Part shown: in pieces, positions 46,820 to 58,575 of the stretch | Position numbering within the stretch: the stretch's first letter is position 1 | How the letters are laid out: each line of letters opens with the position of its first letter | DNA from: Plectrocnemia conspersa | Taxonomy: Eukaryota; Arthropoda; Insecta; Trichoptera; Polycentropodidae | Assembly (NCBI GenBank): GCA_009617715.1 | Contig: VTFK01000335.1 | Coordinates: forward strand, 1-64,000 | Length of the DNA stretch: 64,000 bases | Reading direction: 5' to 3' | Notes under the pieces: generated by a model | The model's input: only the letters and a program-made list of their open reading frames with translations | Told to the model about the DNA's origin: nothing | Database searches by the model: none | Translations under genes and position numbers: made by a program

Positions 46820-48390
46820 GGAATAAATCTTTTAATTTTTATGTTTAATCATATGCTCAGATTTATTAATAAAAATATAGTCTTTGTTGGAATGTTTCCT
46901 TATATATTGAATATATTGATTGTTATCGTTGCACAGTATATAGGCGGATGTCGCATTTGGTCCGATCGCGATAGCACGAACGTCTTGTGGTTTTCTCGAC
47001 TTAATAAACGTTTGGCGGATAAACGAAATAATTAGCATATCGGCGAACATCTGTTAAATATTACGCCTCTTTAACAACGTTAATTATATGAGATACAGGC
47101 GTTAAGTGCAAATGTAACGAGCGCGCAACGCCTTCTTCGATCTTTATAAATAACCATGGGAAACTCGAGGGCTTTCGATTGCTGAACGATTATTATAATG
47201 TGTTTCAACTATGCTTTAAATATGCCTTTCAATGAATGCTCTGATTATGTTTCTCTATCCAATATTCATTTTAAACTAAAAACATCCAATATCTTGTGCA
47301 TAGGTAGACGCAGTTGTAGTAAAGGAATGTTTCGAGTGTCGATAGCAATTAGAGGATGCCGTAAGGGTGGGTTTCGCAAGGCCACCGCCACAATAGGTCG
47401 GGCTCGAGCCAATTTCTCTTTATTCCGCGCATAAATTGGGGGATTCGCTCGGATTAGGCGTAAGAGTAATGCCTTGTCTGCCCGCATGAGCTCGTCTATA
47501 ATTCTTATTGTTACCGAATCGGTACGGTAATTCGTTACTACCTGAAATGCGTAGAAAGAAAATTAGCGCAGGATTGAAATCGTTGCGAATTAGCGAAGCT
47601 TGCTTGTAAGACGTGCTCTATCAGCTTTCGATTTCATTAATTTAAGACGAAGCAATAAGAACTTTGTTTATGGCAATTCACACGTCTCCACACCTAACAC
47701 TCTACAAACAACCCCATTAACAAAAGTGTACAATAGCTCATTACGCCTAATTTTCACTATATCCAGAGCGTGCCACACGTCAACTCCAACTCACCCTCAT
47801 ACATTAATCTCGAAAATCTTTAAAGGCATAAATTAAAAGTCTCATCCGCCAGGATGCACCGTGGAAAGACACATGCTCGTTGTACGTGTCGTCACGAAAA
47901 ATCGTTTTTCTCTTTGGCCCCACTGGGCGATTGAGAGAGATCGGAATTCACGAAGATACCCCCTTCGAGTTATCTCTTAATTAATTGGTAACCCATTTTC
48001 TGTCAAATATTCCGGTCGTGTAAGCTGCTTAGAAGACGTCACGCTTTAATTAATGTACCCGACGATAGTGACATTCGCGACATCAGATAAGGGCACAACA
48101 CGTAAGGGGGACCCTGGGAGTGGGTACGTGCGACTTCGACTTGTGCATACATATGTCGATGGTTATAAATCATGGATGTGAGATAATCTCGGTAAACGGA
48201 TCTGGATTCTGGATCTTTTCGGCCGAAAAGCGAAAACTTTTAAATTTAACCGTGAAGTAGCGTTGCATTGGTAATTTTAATAATTCAGAAATTGTATACA
48301 ATGAAAGGTCTATGAATAAAATTAATTAATTAATCATTTATTTTCTAATAATTCCTGACCATTCTATTGTATATATTTATATAGAAAAAC
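46820..48390. other. CpG block 46.9-48.2 kb, possible regulatory DNA
   Basis: One of the longest stretches of balanced composition. Overlapping frames on both strands (46,832-47,050; 47,198-47,487) do not resolve to a gene. TACCGA-A-TCGGTA near 47,512 is a 13-bp odd palindrome. GGGGGACCCTGGG near 48,105 is GC-rich. The AT-rich tail leads into the LINE. Confidence 0.3.
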
Positions 48391-50697
48391 ATTATGAACT
48401 TAAGGTTAAAAAAACAAAAAAAAAATTGATATAATTAAAAAAAATTTTTTTAATAAATTAAGATTAGAATTACATAAATGTGACTGGAATGTAGATAATA
48501 TGGATGTTAACATGATATGGAACAAAATTTATAAGAATATAGTAGATTGTAAAACAAAAAAAAGTCAATATAATTTTAAAAGGAATATCGTTACAACCCA
48601 AAACCGTGGTTTAATGATGATGTTAAAAAATGCTATAAAAAGAAAAGAGATGAGTCATACAAATTTTTTTCAAATATTAAAACAGAACAAATAGAATATA
48701 AAGTCTATAATGAAAAATGGAAAACATACACACAATGTAGAAATATGGCAGTCAGAGTATTAAGAATGGCTGAAAAGAAATGGTATTAAAAAATTTATAG
48801 ATGAAATACAAAATGATCCAAATAAGATGTGGAAATCAATAAAACAATTAATTAATCCAACTCAGAAAAACGACATAATAAAAATGGAAATTAATGGAAA
48901 TATATATCAAGATCCTTATATAATAGCAGAAAAAATGAATACATATTACATTGAGAGCATAGAAAAAATTGTGAATTCAATACCAAGGATTAGTAATTTA
49001 GTACAATATAATAATAAAGCAATAATTGTAAAATTTAGTAAATTTAAATCAGTATCATTAGATAAAATTCATAACATAATATGTAAAAAAAAAAGGAACT
49101 AGTACTGATGAACTAGATATAAATATAATTAAAGAAACATGGGAAATAATAGGAACTAAATTAAATTATTTAATAAATAAAAGCACTCCTTAGGAGAAAT
49201 GCCTGAAAATTTAAAGATTGCTACTATTGTACCTATACCTAAAATAAAAAATAGTAAAAAAATTGAAGAAATAAGACCAATCAACATGCTACCGTGTATA
49301 GAAAAAATAATAGAAGAAGTAGTAATCAAACAATTAAAGGAATTTATTACTTCTCAAAACATAATATGTGAGCAACAATCGGGATTCAGAGAAAAGCATT
49401 CCACTGAAACTGCATTACAAGTAGTGATAAATGATTGGCTGTTGGCTAAGGATACAAACAAAATCATTGGAGCAGTTTTCTTGGATTTCAAGAGAGCCTT
49501 CGAAACAATAGACAGAAAAATAATGTTAAAGAAATTGAGAGTATAGGTATAAGTGATATAGTTTTAAGATGGTTTAATAATTACTTATATAAAAGAAAAA
49601 ACAAAAAGTTAAAATAAATAATGTATATTCTGAAGAGAAATTAGTGTCTTATGGAGTACCACAAGGGTCTAAATTAGGACCATTGTTATTTGTTTTGTAT
49701 ATTAATGATATAGTTAATAACGTGAAAAAATGTAAGATTCATCTATTTGCGGATGACACATTAATGTATTGCATAGGTGATAACCTTAAAGAAATTGTAA
49801 ATAATTTAAATAATGAATTAAGTATATTAGAAATATGCTTAAAGAATAATGTACTTAAATTAAATGAGAATAAAACTAAATGTATGCTTATTAATTATAA
49901 AAATGTAATAGATAATAGTACCAAAATAGTAATAAATAACTCTAGTATAGAAATAGTGGATAATATAAAATATTTAGGAGTAATTGTTGATACAAAATTA
50001 AATTTTAAAGAACATTGTAATTACATATTAAAAAAAATTAGTAGAAAAATAGGTTTATTATCTAGATTAAGAAATATATTAAGTATAAATACAAAAAAAA
50101 TAATTTACAAGAGTATAATATTGCCCCATTTTAATTATTGTGCAACACCATTAAATATGTTAAATAAATTAGATAAACAAATGTTGCAAAAAAAATTACA
50201 AAATAGGGCAATGAGAGTAATCTTAAATAAAAAATAGATTAACTAATTGTAAAAGTATGATTGATAGATTAGAATGGTTGAATGTTCAAGAAATATTGAG
50301 TATGAATGTTTTAGTATTTATATATAAGTTAGAAAATAATATGTTACCAGAATATTTTAATAAGTATTTAATAAGAAATAAAGATGTACATAAATATAAT
50401 ACTAGAAATAGAGAAAAATTTAAAGATAATTAAGTATAAGAAAACGAGTACGGCTAGGGGAATTATGTACGGAGGTTTTGATTTATATAATAGTCTTCCA
50501 AGAGAAACTGAAACAGCAAAAAAATATAACGGGTTTCATAAATGGAATAAAAAAAACACCTTCGTACATATAGAAATAAATTATAATATTAAGACTTTAT
50601 TATTGTATATTTTATTTTTTTTCTTTCTGTTATGTATTTTTTATATATTTTTATATATGTTTACTAAATTTGTTAGATGTAAAGATTAGCTATTAAG
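48390..50697 (+). pseudogene. 5'-truncated, frameshifted non-LTR retrotransposon (LINE) ORF2
   Basis: Five broken open pieces read in order as one reverse-transcriptase ORF: 48,500-48,694; 48,827-49,102; 49,199-49,546; 49,644-50,237; 50,384-50,689. RT motifs are clear. The GFREKHSTETAL stretch comes first, then FLDFKRAF with the first catalytic Asp near 49,483, VPQGSKLGPLLF near 49,656, FADDTLMY with the catalytic Asp pair at 49,752-49,757, NVLKLNENKTK, and YLGVIVDTKLNF. The C-terminal piece keeps YNTRN and YNSLP words typical of this group. The endonuclease half is absent, so the copy is 5'-truncated near 48.4 kb, as usual for target-primed insertion. Motif spelling fits the CR1/jockey group rather than RTE; the clade is not certain. 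Codon use is extremely A-rich. Confidence 0.9.
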
Positions 50698-50743
50698 CTA
50701 AATAAATTATTAAAATAAATAAATAAATAAATAATATATGTAC
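50698..50743 (+). repeat. LINE 3' tail, (AAAT)n
   Basis: The LINE ends in tandem AAAT units (AAATAAATAAATAAATAA at the core). A short-repeat tail of this kind is normal for non-LTR elements and supports plus-strand orientation. Confidence 0.75.
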
Positions 50744-51284
50744 TATATCAACATATACTAATTTTAAACGCAAAGCTTGATCTAGTCTAGTGTTTTTGTT
50801 TAAATTTACACTTTTTTTTACAACATTATCTTATTTTTCGATTAATAAAATACATCGATAAAGAATAAACACTAGTTGAAATATTAAGTATATAATGAAT
50901 AAATTAAGGTTATATCCCTAATAAAAAAACGGTTACAAAAACCACATCTTTAAAACAACGTATGATTATAATAACTAATAAAATAGTTATTGTTAAATAT
51001 TGAAGTAAAAATATAGAAATGAATAATGATTACTTTTAAAATTCAGAAAAAAATTTAATTTAGAAAACAATTCTTATTATAACTGTTGGATTGAGTACAG
51101 AGGTAAGAAACATATTTTATAAATTTTTTTTAATTTTAAAAGAAGAATCAGTTGATGAAACAAAGCAAAGTTATAACGGATTTGAGAATTTGAGATTAAC
51201 GTGTTTTAATTTAAAACTATTCCTAAAAATTATATTTTTAAAAAATTTAAATATTTCATGGCAATGAAAGGGTTAAACTCGATT
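50744..51284. other. AT-rich spacer with a piggyBac-like end
   Basis: GAAAGGGTTAA at 51,266-51,276 has the form of a piggyBac right end, but no left partner is visible. Otherwise spacer. Confidence 0.3.
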
Positions 51285-52030
51285 AGATTCAATCGCAACC
51301 TTGCGCAATACTTCGATCCGAGACGTCATTCAACTTCGTTATATTCTCTCTCGTGAACCTAATTCACATTGAAACACGGGCAACACGCAAATCATGCAAT
51401 TTCGCAGTCTATAGTCCTAAAATCATTGTATTGTGCATACTTAATACTATGTGCGCAAACCTGGCATAACTGTGATTTACAACCGGCGTTCCTTTTGGAC
51501 CGTTTTCGGTTTCGAAGATTAGCATTATTGTGCAAACAAATACCTGACACAGGTAAACGCTAACGGCATTAGCGTTCTCAAAAGTGAATAATGCGCATTA
51601 TGCTATAGGTACCTACTACGATAAAGACAAAGACTGGCGATAAATCATATTTATCCGCTTTTGCGTAAAAACGCTTTTCGGAATGCGGTTTCAGCCCACC
51701 TCCATTTACCTGTGTCCTTTTTTCTTTCGGTTGGCATACAATTTTTGCAAAGTGATTATCACGCGCTTTTCTCTCTGTTCCGAGGTAAGATATTTTTTTC
51801 AAAGGTGGAACCTTTTGTCGGACCCTTATTGTCCAATATAATAATTAGTTTTGGTTCGCCAAAGGCCGTAAACAAAAGCGGTTTTTGCGAATTTTGCATA
51901 ACGATTTTTTTGCGCAATTATCGAAGGCCGTCTTGTTATTTAGGATACCTGAAAGTTAACGGTGCCATTGTTTGGAACGCATGCCGTTTTGTTATGCAAA
52001 GAGACCACCTTGCATAATAATAATTTTACC
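51285..52030. promoter_or_regulatory. Block with three TTGCATAA sites
   Basis: The block has balanced composition. TTGCATAA, a C/EBP-type palindrome-like target that also overlaps POU words, occurs at 51,894 and 52,010 and in inverted form at 51,992. The last two are 18 bp apart. GCCATTG near 51,964 adds a PHO-like core. Frames of up to 118 codons overlap on both strands without a known motif. Confidence 0.3.
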
Positions 52031-53149
52031 TGTGAGTTTTGGTCACATTTCCGTATCATTATTGCATTTCAATGTGCGCAGATATATTGAAATTATTTAT
52101 TATATATTTGTGATCTAAATAATAAGTATCTTATAAATTAAATACATAATTTAAAATAAAGGTTTGTGAGATAATACATATTTAAACATATAAGTTTAAT
52201 TAGTTTTATATATAAATAAAACATAATTACGACTAAATTTTTTTTTATGATTTTTTAAATGAAAAAAATTAAAACTATAAATTTGTAACTTTTATATTTT
52301 AAAAATAAATTTAATTTAAGCTTCAACTGAATTAAATGCGTATTTAGTTTAATCATAAAAAACATGAGTTTATAGAATATTTTAATATTAAAATTAAAAC
52401 CGACGATATATAATAAAAATCAGTTGTAAATAATTTTAAATAAGCAACAGATATAATGGCCAGTAACTTTTAAGTAAAACGTTTAGTAATATATTGCTAA
52501 TTAATAATAGTAACTTTTTGTATACGGTCAACGTCAAAACTAGTATATTTCAATGTTGCTTACAAACGGTAGTCTAATTATTGCAGAAATTAAAATTGCG
52601 AACACAAAAACTCCGTACAGCGAAAATTGTGAACAGATAAAATTCAAGACACAAATGATTGCAGACACGAAAATTCCGCGTTTTTTTAATGAAAACAAAT
52701 GTCAAAATATATCAGTAGGAAAACGATATTTGGAAAAATAATCTTGTATTTGAATAAGCAGCAATGAATTAACTGAAATTTAAGCTTTAGGTGAAAAAAT
52801 AATTAAACTGTTGCAAATCATGCAGTATGAATAAACTGTTCGATGAAGCGGTTATTACAGAAGTTTTTTGGTCGGTAAAATATGACATTTAGAAAAATAC
52901 AATTTGCGAAGGAAAATAAATACAACTATTAAGTAATTTCAAAGAAATAAACATTTCATTTCCGAATGTTCTCCAAATTATAGAATATATTTTCAGTCTG
53001 GATATTCTTAATAATTAATATCATATGATATGAAGATAGAGGGTGAATCAGTAAAAGCTTTATTATGCCGCAAAATTTTATAGTGAATATTCAACCTTAT
53101 GATATATATATATTTACCTTTTTAATTATTCATTTATGTGCAGTTAATG
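52031..53149. other. AT-rich spacer, possible 5' flank of piggyBac remnant
   Basis: AATTGCGAACACAAAAACTC near 52,595 resembles sequence near 23,190-23,220 read in reverse. The 62-codon frame at 52,553 is not recognisable. TAATGGCCAGTAACTT near 52,455 echoes the ACTGACC family. Confidence 0.3.
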
Positions 53150-53935
53150 GTGTGTGTGATAGTGATATTATCCCAGAAGACTGAAGTGAATTTGATCCAA
53201 CAAGCGATAATCAAGATTTTGAAGGTATTCCAGGGAAACTAGTTTTTCCTAATAATAGTGAATGCATCGAAGAAATGACCAATTTATTTATTAACGATGA
53301 TTTGTTCAAAATAATACTTACGGAAATTTATATCATCGAAAAACATTTCACAAATACAAAAATATAGAAAAAACCGCACAATTGAAAAATGTGACAGTAA
53401 GTGAACTGAAAAAGTGGTTTAGTTTATTTATTATAATGGTTCTCGTTAACAAACCACATAATCGAGACGCCGATATTTCGAAAAATATAATATCAACCAA
53501 TAACTACCTAGTTACCTAATAATTTGAAAAACAATGGAAAAAACAAAAATCGTTATTTTTTATTTATTTCAATACGCATTGTTTTATTTGTTCAGTGTCT
53601 ATTAACATTTGAATCGTAACGGAAAAATTAAATTCAGAATTTTATTTTGAGTATGGCTAAGGGATGGATGCAGAATTCAGTGAAATCTATCGGTTTTGAA
53701 GACATTTTACTAGTTTCTACCACATCTTGACGTGCCCGTGCTGTCGATCCGCCAGAAAGGCTTTCGGATAAGCTGAAAAACCATCAGCCAATAAAAATGA
53801 AGAGTGAGGAAAATTATGTGAGAAGAAAATGTAGTGTTTGTTCTGCGCATGGAATAAGGAAAGATACAGCATACATGTGTAGAAGTTGTGAAATTCCTTT
53901 TTAAATTGACGAATGTTTTTATATGTATCAAAAAA
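53150..53935 (+). pseudogene. piggyBac transposase remnant, core deleted
   Basis: The N-terminal acidic stretch (DSDIIPED, then EFDPTSDNQDFEG) leads into the family's N-terminal domain pattern: EMTNLFINDDLFKIILTE, then EKHFTN and, one frame over, ELKKWFSLFIIMVLVNKPHN. The C-terminal frame at 53,731-53,904 reads PPERLSDKL, then the cysteine-rich domain with RRKCSVCS and YMCRSCEIPF. A stop in place of the expected next residue is followed by DECFYMYQ in the same frame, matching the family's C-terminal CF.xYH pattern. Between them, about 1 kb of the catalytic DDD core is missing. There are several stops and frameshifts, so it is inactive. The usual full protein is about 550-600 residues. Confidence 0.85.
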
Positions 53936-55540
53936 TATTAAAATAGATAAAAAGGTGTAAATAATAAAAATAAATATAAATAGTGATATAGTGTGGTTTA
54001 TAAGTGTAAAGATAAAAATAAATGTGTCTGTGGCAGTTGTAAGCAGAAAAAGGATGTCAACAAATTTGGTGAGTCATATTATATTATATTATAAATGGAT
54101 ATTTTTTATAAATCGTTTATACAAAGATTTATAGAAGCATTTGAACATACATATTATTAAATTATAAATAACTGGTTTGTAACCATTGCACCATTTTCAA
54201 TTTATACAAAATATTAGGAATGATAAATATATATTTATTCGTTCATGATATCAATTCTCAGAGATTATTTTAAGTTCAATAATATATTTTTTTTCAATTA
54301 TTTTATAATAAACTGATCCGAGCTGTTGCTATTTTCCCGTGATTTCTAAATCTGTGAGCCATTGCGGTTTTCCAAATGGTGAGGAAATTTTAAAATATCA
54401 AACACCCTGTAAATAATTTATCTACAAATCGTAACGATTTTACTTTTTAATTTTGCAATAACATACAGAATTTTAGGTTGAAAAAGTTTGTTAATTGATA
54501 TACTATCAACCGGGATGTTTCGATTTCTTTTGATTGGATTGATTTTATGTTTACTTAGCCAGATAGTTTGCCTCTAAAATTTATTTCTGTTCTAGAAGTG
54601 TAACATAAAATATTATTTTTTATATGAAATAAATAATTATGGTTCATACATTTCACAAAAAAAATCACGTTCCCCATAAAAGCGACGTTTCATTGCATTG
54701 CGTCACAATGGTATAAGACAACTTTTTTTACATATGATTTATTTTTCATTTGATAGTACGTAGAAATGGTATACTACCATCTCTGATTATCATATAGAGA
54801 CAAACTTGACGGTATCCCAGTATTTTTTTAATAAAAGAAAACGCGTGACGCAGGACTTATACCTCAGTTTACTACCACTAAACAATGTTTTTTCAAGACT
54901 CGTTTACGAGTTCTCGGGGGTTAAGTTGTTAATAAGCACACAGATTGTATGTGCTTTAACATATTTAAATTTATTATAATCTGATTTTATGAAACACAAC
55001 ATTATGATTTTACTTTTAGTAATTTATAAATATTTGAGACTAGGTTTATACTTTTTAATTTTCTAATATGTGCAATTGAAAATAAATATTAAAAATTTTA
55101 CATATTTTATCTTTATTGATAACTCAACAGTTTATAATATAGATCATGTACGGAAGAAGAATAAGCCGAATTTTTCTATTTTTAAATTAAACTCATTCGT
55201 TGATTAAATTAATTAAAAAACAAAAAATTTAAGACAGATTTTAGAATATTAGAATATTAAAATATTTTTTTTGTACAGTTTTTATCACATTATGAAAGTT
55301 TTAAATCAGAAAATTTGTAGAAAGGATTTTTATCTTTCGTTCTTTGCACAGTTAAATATTCATCAATCGATCTACGTGCACAAATATAATTTCAGTATAG
55401 TGACAATGGGGCTTTAGATGAACTTCTTGAAACGCTTTTAAGGGCACGATAATCCGAACTATCCATTTTTATTTGCTTTTAAAATATAAAAATATATTTA
55501 CGATATAGATTATATTATTTTTATTTATTAAGAAAATCTG
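53936..55540. other. AT-rich spacer, no gene seen
   Basis: A donor-like TTTG|GTGAGT lies near 54,070 after a short stretch translating as CVCGSCKQKKDV, probably chance or more transposon debris. The rest, including 54,650-54,930 of more balanced composition, shows no coding or repeat structure. Confidence 0.3.
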
Positions 55541-55544
55541 TGAT

Positions 55545-56220
55545 TATCGTTTGCTTTTGAGAATCTCTCAATATTTTGTATATCGCTATTACATCGATAA
55601 ATTTGAATCCCTTTTTGTCGATGAAGTCCAGTAAAGTTTCAATAGAAGTAACTGCCGTCTTGTTACTAATATAATTGTTACTATCTTCTTCACTATCACT
55701 TCTTTTATTTTATGTTTAAGTGACAATATGAATTATATCCGCATTATTCAAGTAATCAAAAACCGTATCATGTAAATCGCGATCAAACCACCCATTGGTT
55801 TTTTGCCGATCGATTCAAAGCAATCAAATTTTTACACGTTAGGAATAATCTTTCTTTCCTTTCGAAGTGTTACTGGCTTTACTTTTGACCAAGATTATGC
55901 TAATATTTTTCAGAAATAGCTAGAGTTTTTAGAAGACTAGATGTTTAATTGATGCTATATTTATTAAATTGTTCCATGGATTAAATTAAATTTGTAAAAG
56001 TCGTTCGTTTTTACTATGCTTTTATTGGCATTATCTAATAAAAATACTGCTTTCTATTGCGATCCTTTACTTTTTAAAATATCTCTCAATTAAGGAACCT
56101 ATTTGGTTTGAACCAATCTTCGAAGATATCTATCTATTAATGCTCTTTTTGGTTATACCGATTAACATGACATTTTTTATATTAATCGCTTTAAATGATC
56201 TAGTTTTTTTGCTTTTCAGT
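55545..56220 (-). pseudogene. Decayed DDE transposase, probably pogo/Tigger group
   Basis: On the minus strand a broken reading gives KAVFLLDNANKS near 56,033-56,050, matching the second catalytic aspartate motif LLDNAP of pogo/Tigger transposases. Further along are NGWFDRDLHDTVFDYLNNADII (near 55,790-55,730) and an acidic segment KRSDSEEDSNN followed by ETLLDFIDKKGFKF, as in the C-terminal region of that group. Many stops and frameshifts make it very old. It lies about 1.4 kb left of the younger deleted Tigger, in the same orientation, but the two need not be related. Confidence 0.5.
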
Positions 56221-56685
56221 CAAGAAAAGTTTTATTTTGAGTTGTAGATGTATTTTTTCAATGCATTAATCTAAGACGCTCATGATACAATAATAAAATT
56301 TGCAATTAATTAAAAACATTGAATTTATTTCAAGCATGGATAATCCACATCTGAATAATCGAGAGTACAGTTTTTGATTTTTAGGAGATGTATAATTTAT
56401 AGAGCACATGTGTTAATATGGTATGTGTTAATATAACACAATTTAAACTTAAGGACATCCATACATTTTTATGGCAAAAAGGATAGCATCTATAAGGGTC
56501 AAAATTAATTTATTTCGACACTCATAAATCGTTAACACGTATCCATCATTACATCGTCAGTATCCGCCGCCGAACCGCGAATACAAATCGCGATAGCCAA
56601 AGATTTTTATTTATTTTCAGTATCTTTTATAGCATGTGTAACAGTCACAGTCAATTTTTTATTTTATTACCAGCTTCATATACGT
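56221..56685. other. AT-rich spacer passing into CpG block
   Basis: From 56,540 the composition changes (TATCCGCCGCCGAACCGCG near 56,560). No gene seen. Confidence 0.35.
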
Positions 56686-57180
56686 CACGTGAAATTTTGA
56701 TTGACATCGGTTTTATTGCACCGCCGAATTTTATCGCACTTTTATCGGTATATTACCGCACACGTCCGCGCACGTGACCACGTGTGACAGAACCGATGAA
56801 GACAACAAACACACTGTATTGTACAACTGGTTCGGTGAATTTGCATTCCGGCACTTGGCGTGCCACGGCGCCGTTTGCTGTATGTGGATATGTGCATATG
56901 CGGGTGATTTTGTAAAACACCCGTAATCGAATTTATTGCTGGCAATGAGAAATGTGCCGCTTAGATTTATCTGCGGCGTGTAAACAAACGCGCCGGGAAA
57001 AGGTGAGCGCGGTGGATTATCTCCTGCGAGTTGGTGAGATCGCGCGAAAGACACTGTATTCGTTTATGTTCAACATTGAGACTCCTTTGCGGAAGGAGCG
57101 AATCAGATTTGTAACGAAACGTTGTAACGAAAGTGATTGAATCAGAGGTATGTTTGCGCAATTCTACTGTCATGTCCATT
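56686..57180. promoter_or_regulatory. CpG block with three CACGTG E-boxes
   Basis: CACGTG occurs near 56,685-56,690 within GTCACGTGAAA and as the close pair CACGTGACCACGTG at 56,771-56,784. Paired perfect E-boxes are targets of bHLH-zip or CLOCK/CYCLE-type factors. Two donor-like words follow: AAAAG|GTGAGC near 57,001 and AGAG|GTATGT near 57,148. Overlapping frames on both strands have no known motif. An alternative first exon is conceivable but unsupported. Confidence 0.3.
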
Positions 57181-57622
57181 TTAAAAAAAAATATTAATCT
57201 AAATTATACGAAGAATGGGCGGAGAAAGTTCAGAAAATGTTTTTATAACATTTTATTTTGTGATTTAATTCTTTATTTATTAAAATTAAATTAAGACCGC
57301 ATCGTGACCTAATAGGTTATTCCAATGCGTCACGATGATGAAAAAATATAAAACATTAAAATAAATAATACGATCCGGATCATCTCCTTGCAGCAGACAT
57401 TAAACAGAATAACGTGCAATCCCAGTATATTAGAAGTCCAAAGGCATGTATGTCATGCCAAAAATGATTTTAACATTGCACTCCAATTGCATCTATTTCA
57501 TGCCCAATATATTTTCTATTTTCTGAAGCTATTTTAAATGGCTTGATGATAAAATTTCCAGTATTTTAATTCATGAGTTACTTTGAGATACTTTTATCAA
57601 TATGTAACGGTAAAAATATATA

Positions 57623-58573
57623 CAGGCGGCTCTCGACTTTCGCACATAATTGGTTCCTAAAAATGTGTGCAAATGTTGAATGTACGAAAGTCGAGGGAAG
57701 TAAAAAAAATTGAAATTGTGTGTATTTTAAAATATTTATTTATCAAATAAATATAAGATGTTTAAGAGGCGTTTAAGAGACACGTTTAAGTGGGGTTTGC
57801 GGGTGTTTCCTTTGAAAATTTATCAAGAGTTAACTGTTTTCCACTATTTTTTTTCTTTTCTTCATATAGTATTTTATTACATGCTATGTTTTTATTGATC
57901 GCCCCATAATATTTAAAAATTTGTCAAGGTGCGTGAAGGCTTCATTAATATTTTTCATTGTTAAAGAGTTTTCCAAAATAAACCTGTCTCATCTACATTA
58001 AATATTTGGCTAGAAAAATATTCTACATCTTCAATAATTTTGGATAATTAGGAAATAAATTCTTTTTCAGCGTCTTTATCCGCATCAGCCGATTCTCCAG
58101 TAAATTTAATATTATGAAAAGAATACCTCATTTTAAAATTGTAAAACCAACCGTTACTTGCTTGAAAAACCGTGTTAAAATATTTTTTTAATCTATCCTT
58201 CCAATCTTTGTGCAAACTAAGAGCTTTTGCTTGAATAATTGAAATACTCAGAGGGACATCTTTTTTGATGTTGGTCATCGATCTACGATGACAAAGATTT
58301 TCCATTTCATCCATGTTTTTTTGGAAACATATCATTAAAGATTGTGGAAATATATCTTTATTTTCCACAATTTTGAACGTATTCTTTAATTATATTTTTA
58401 TTTTGTAAAATTGAACACACTGTAGACCTGTTTGTATCATACGAACGTCCGATTGAAGCAAAAGATTCACCGCTATCAGAACGTTTTTAAAATTTTTTTT
58501 TTTTTTTTTTTTTTTAATGTGTGAAATAGCGAATTATGTGAAAGTTGAAAGTTCGAAAGTCGAGGGCTGCGTG
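57623..58573. mobile_element. Internally deleted Tigger (pogo superfamily) element
   Basis: The left end CAGGCGGCTCTCGACTTTCG is matched by the inverted right end CACGCAGCCCTCGACTTTCG, three differences in twenty. Both ends are flanked by TA (57,621-57,622 and 58,574-58,575), the target duplication of the Tc1/mariner/pogo class. The CTCTCGACTTTCG motif is also repeated inverted inside the left end near 57,684. At 951 bp the element is well short of an autonomous Tigger (about 2.5 kb). Confidence 0.9.
57920..58500 (-). pseudogene. Tigger transposase, N-terminal half plus first catalytic Asp
   Basis: Read on the minus strand, 58,475-58,375 gives the Psq-type helix-turn-helix SGESFASIGRSYDTNRSTV followed by QNKNIIKEYVQ. 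The open frame 58,368-58,048 is the CENP-B/Tc5-type helix-turn-helix: VPLSISIIQAKAL, then FQASNGWFYNFKMRY and FTGESADAD. At about 58,005 the reading reaches FNVDETGLFWK, which contains the first DDE aspartate. Sequence then jumps to NEAFTHLDKFLN, resembling the C-terminal tail, so the second and third catalytic residues are deleted. A stop separates the two helix-turn-helix parts. The remnant could still encode DNA-binding domains but not transposition. Confidence 0.85.
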
Positions 58574-58575
58574 TA

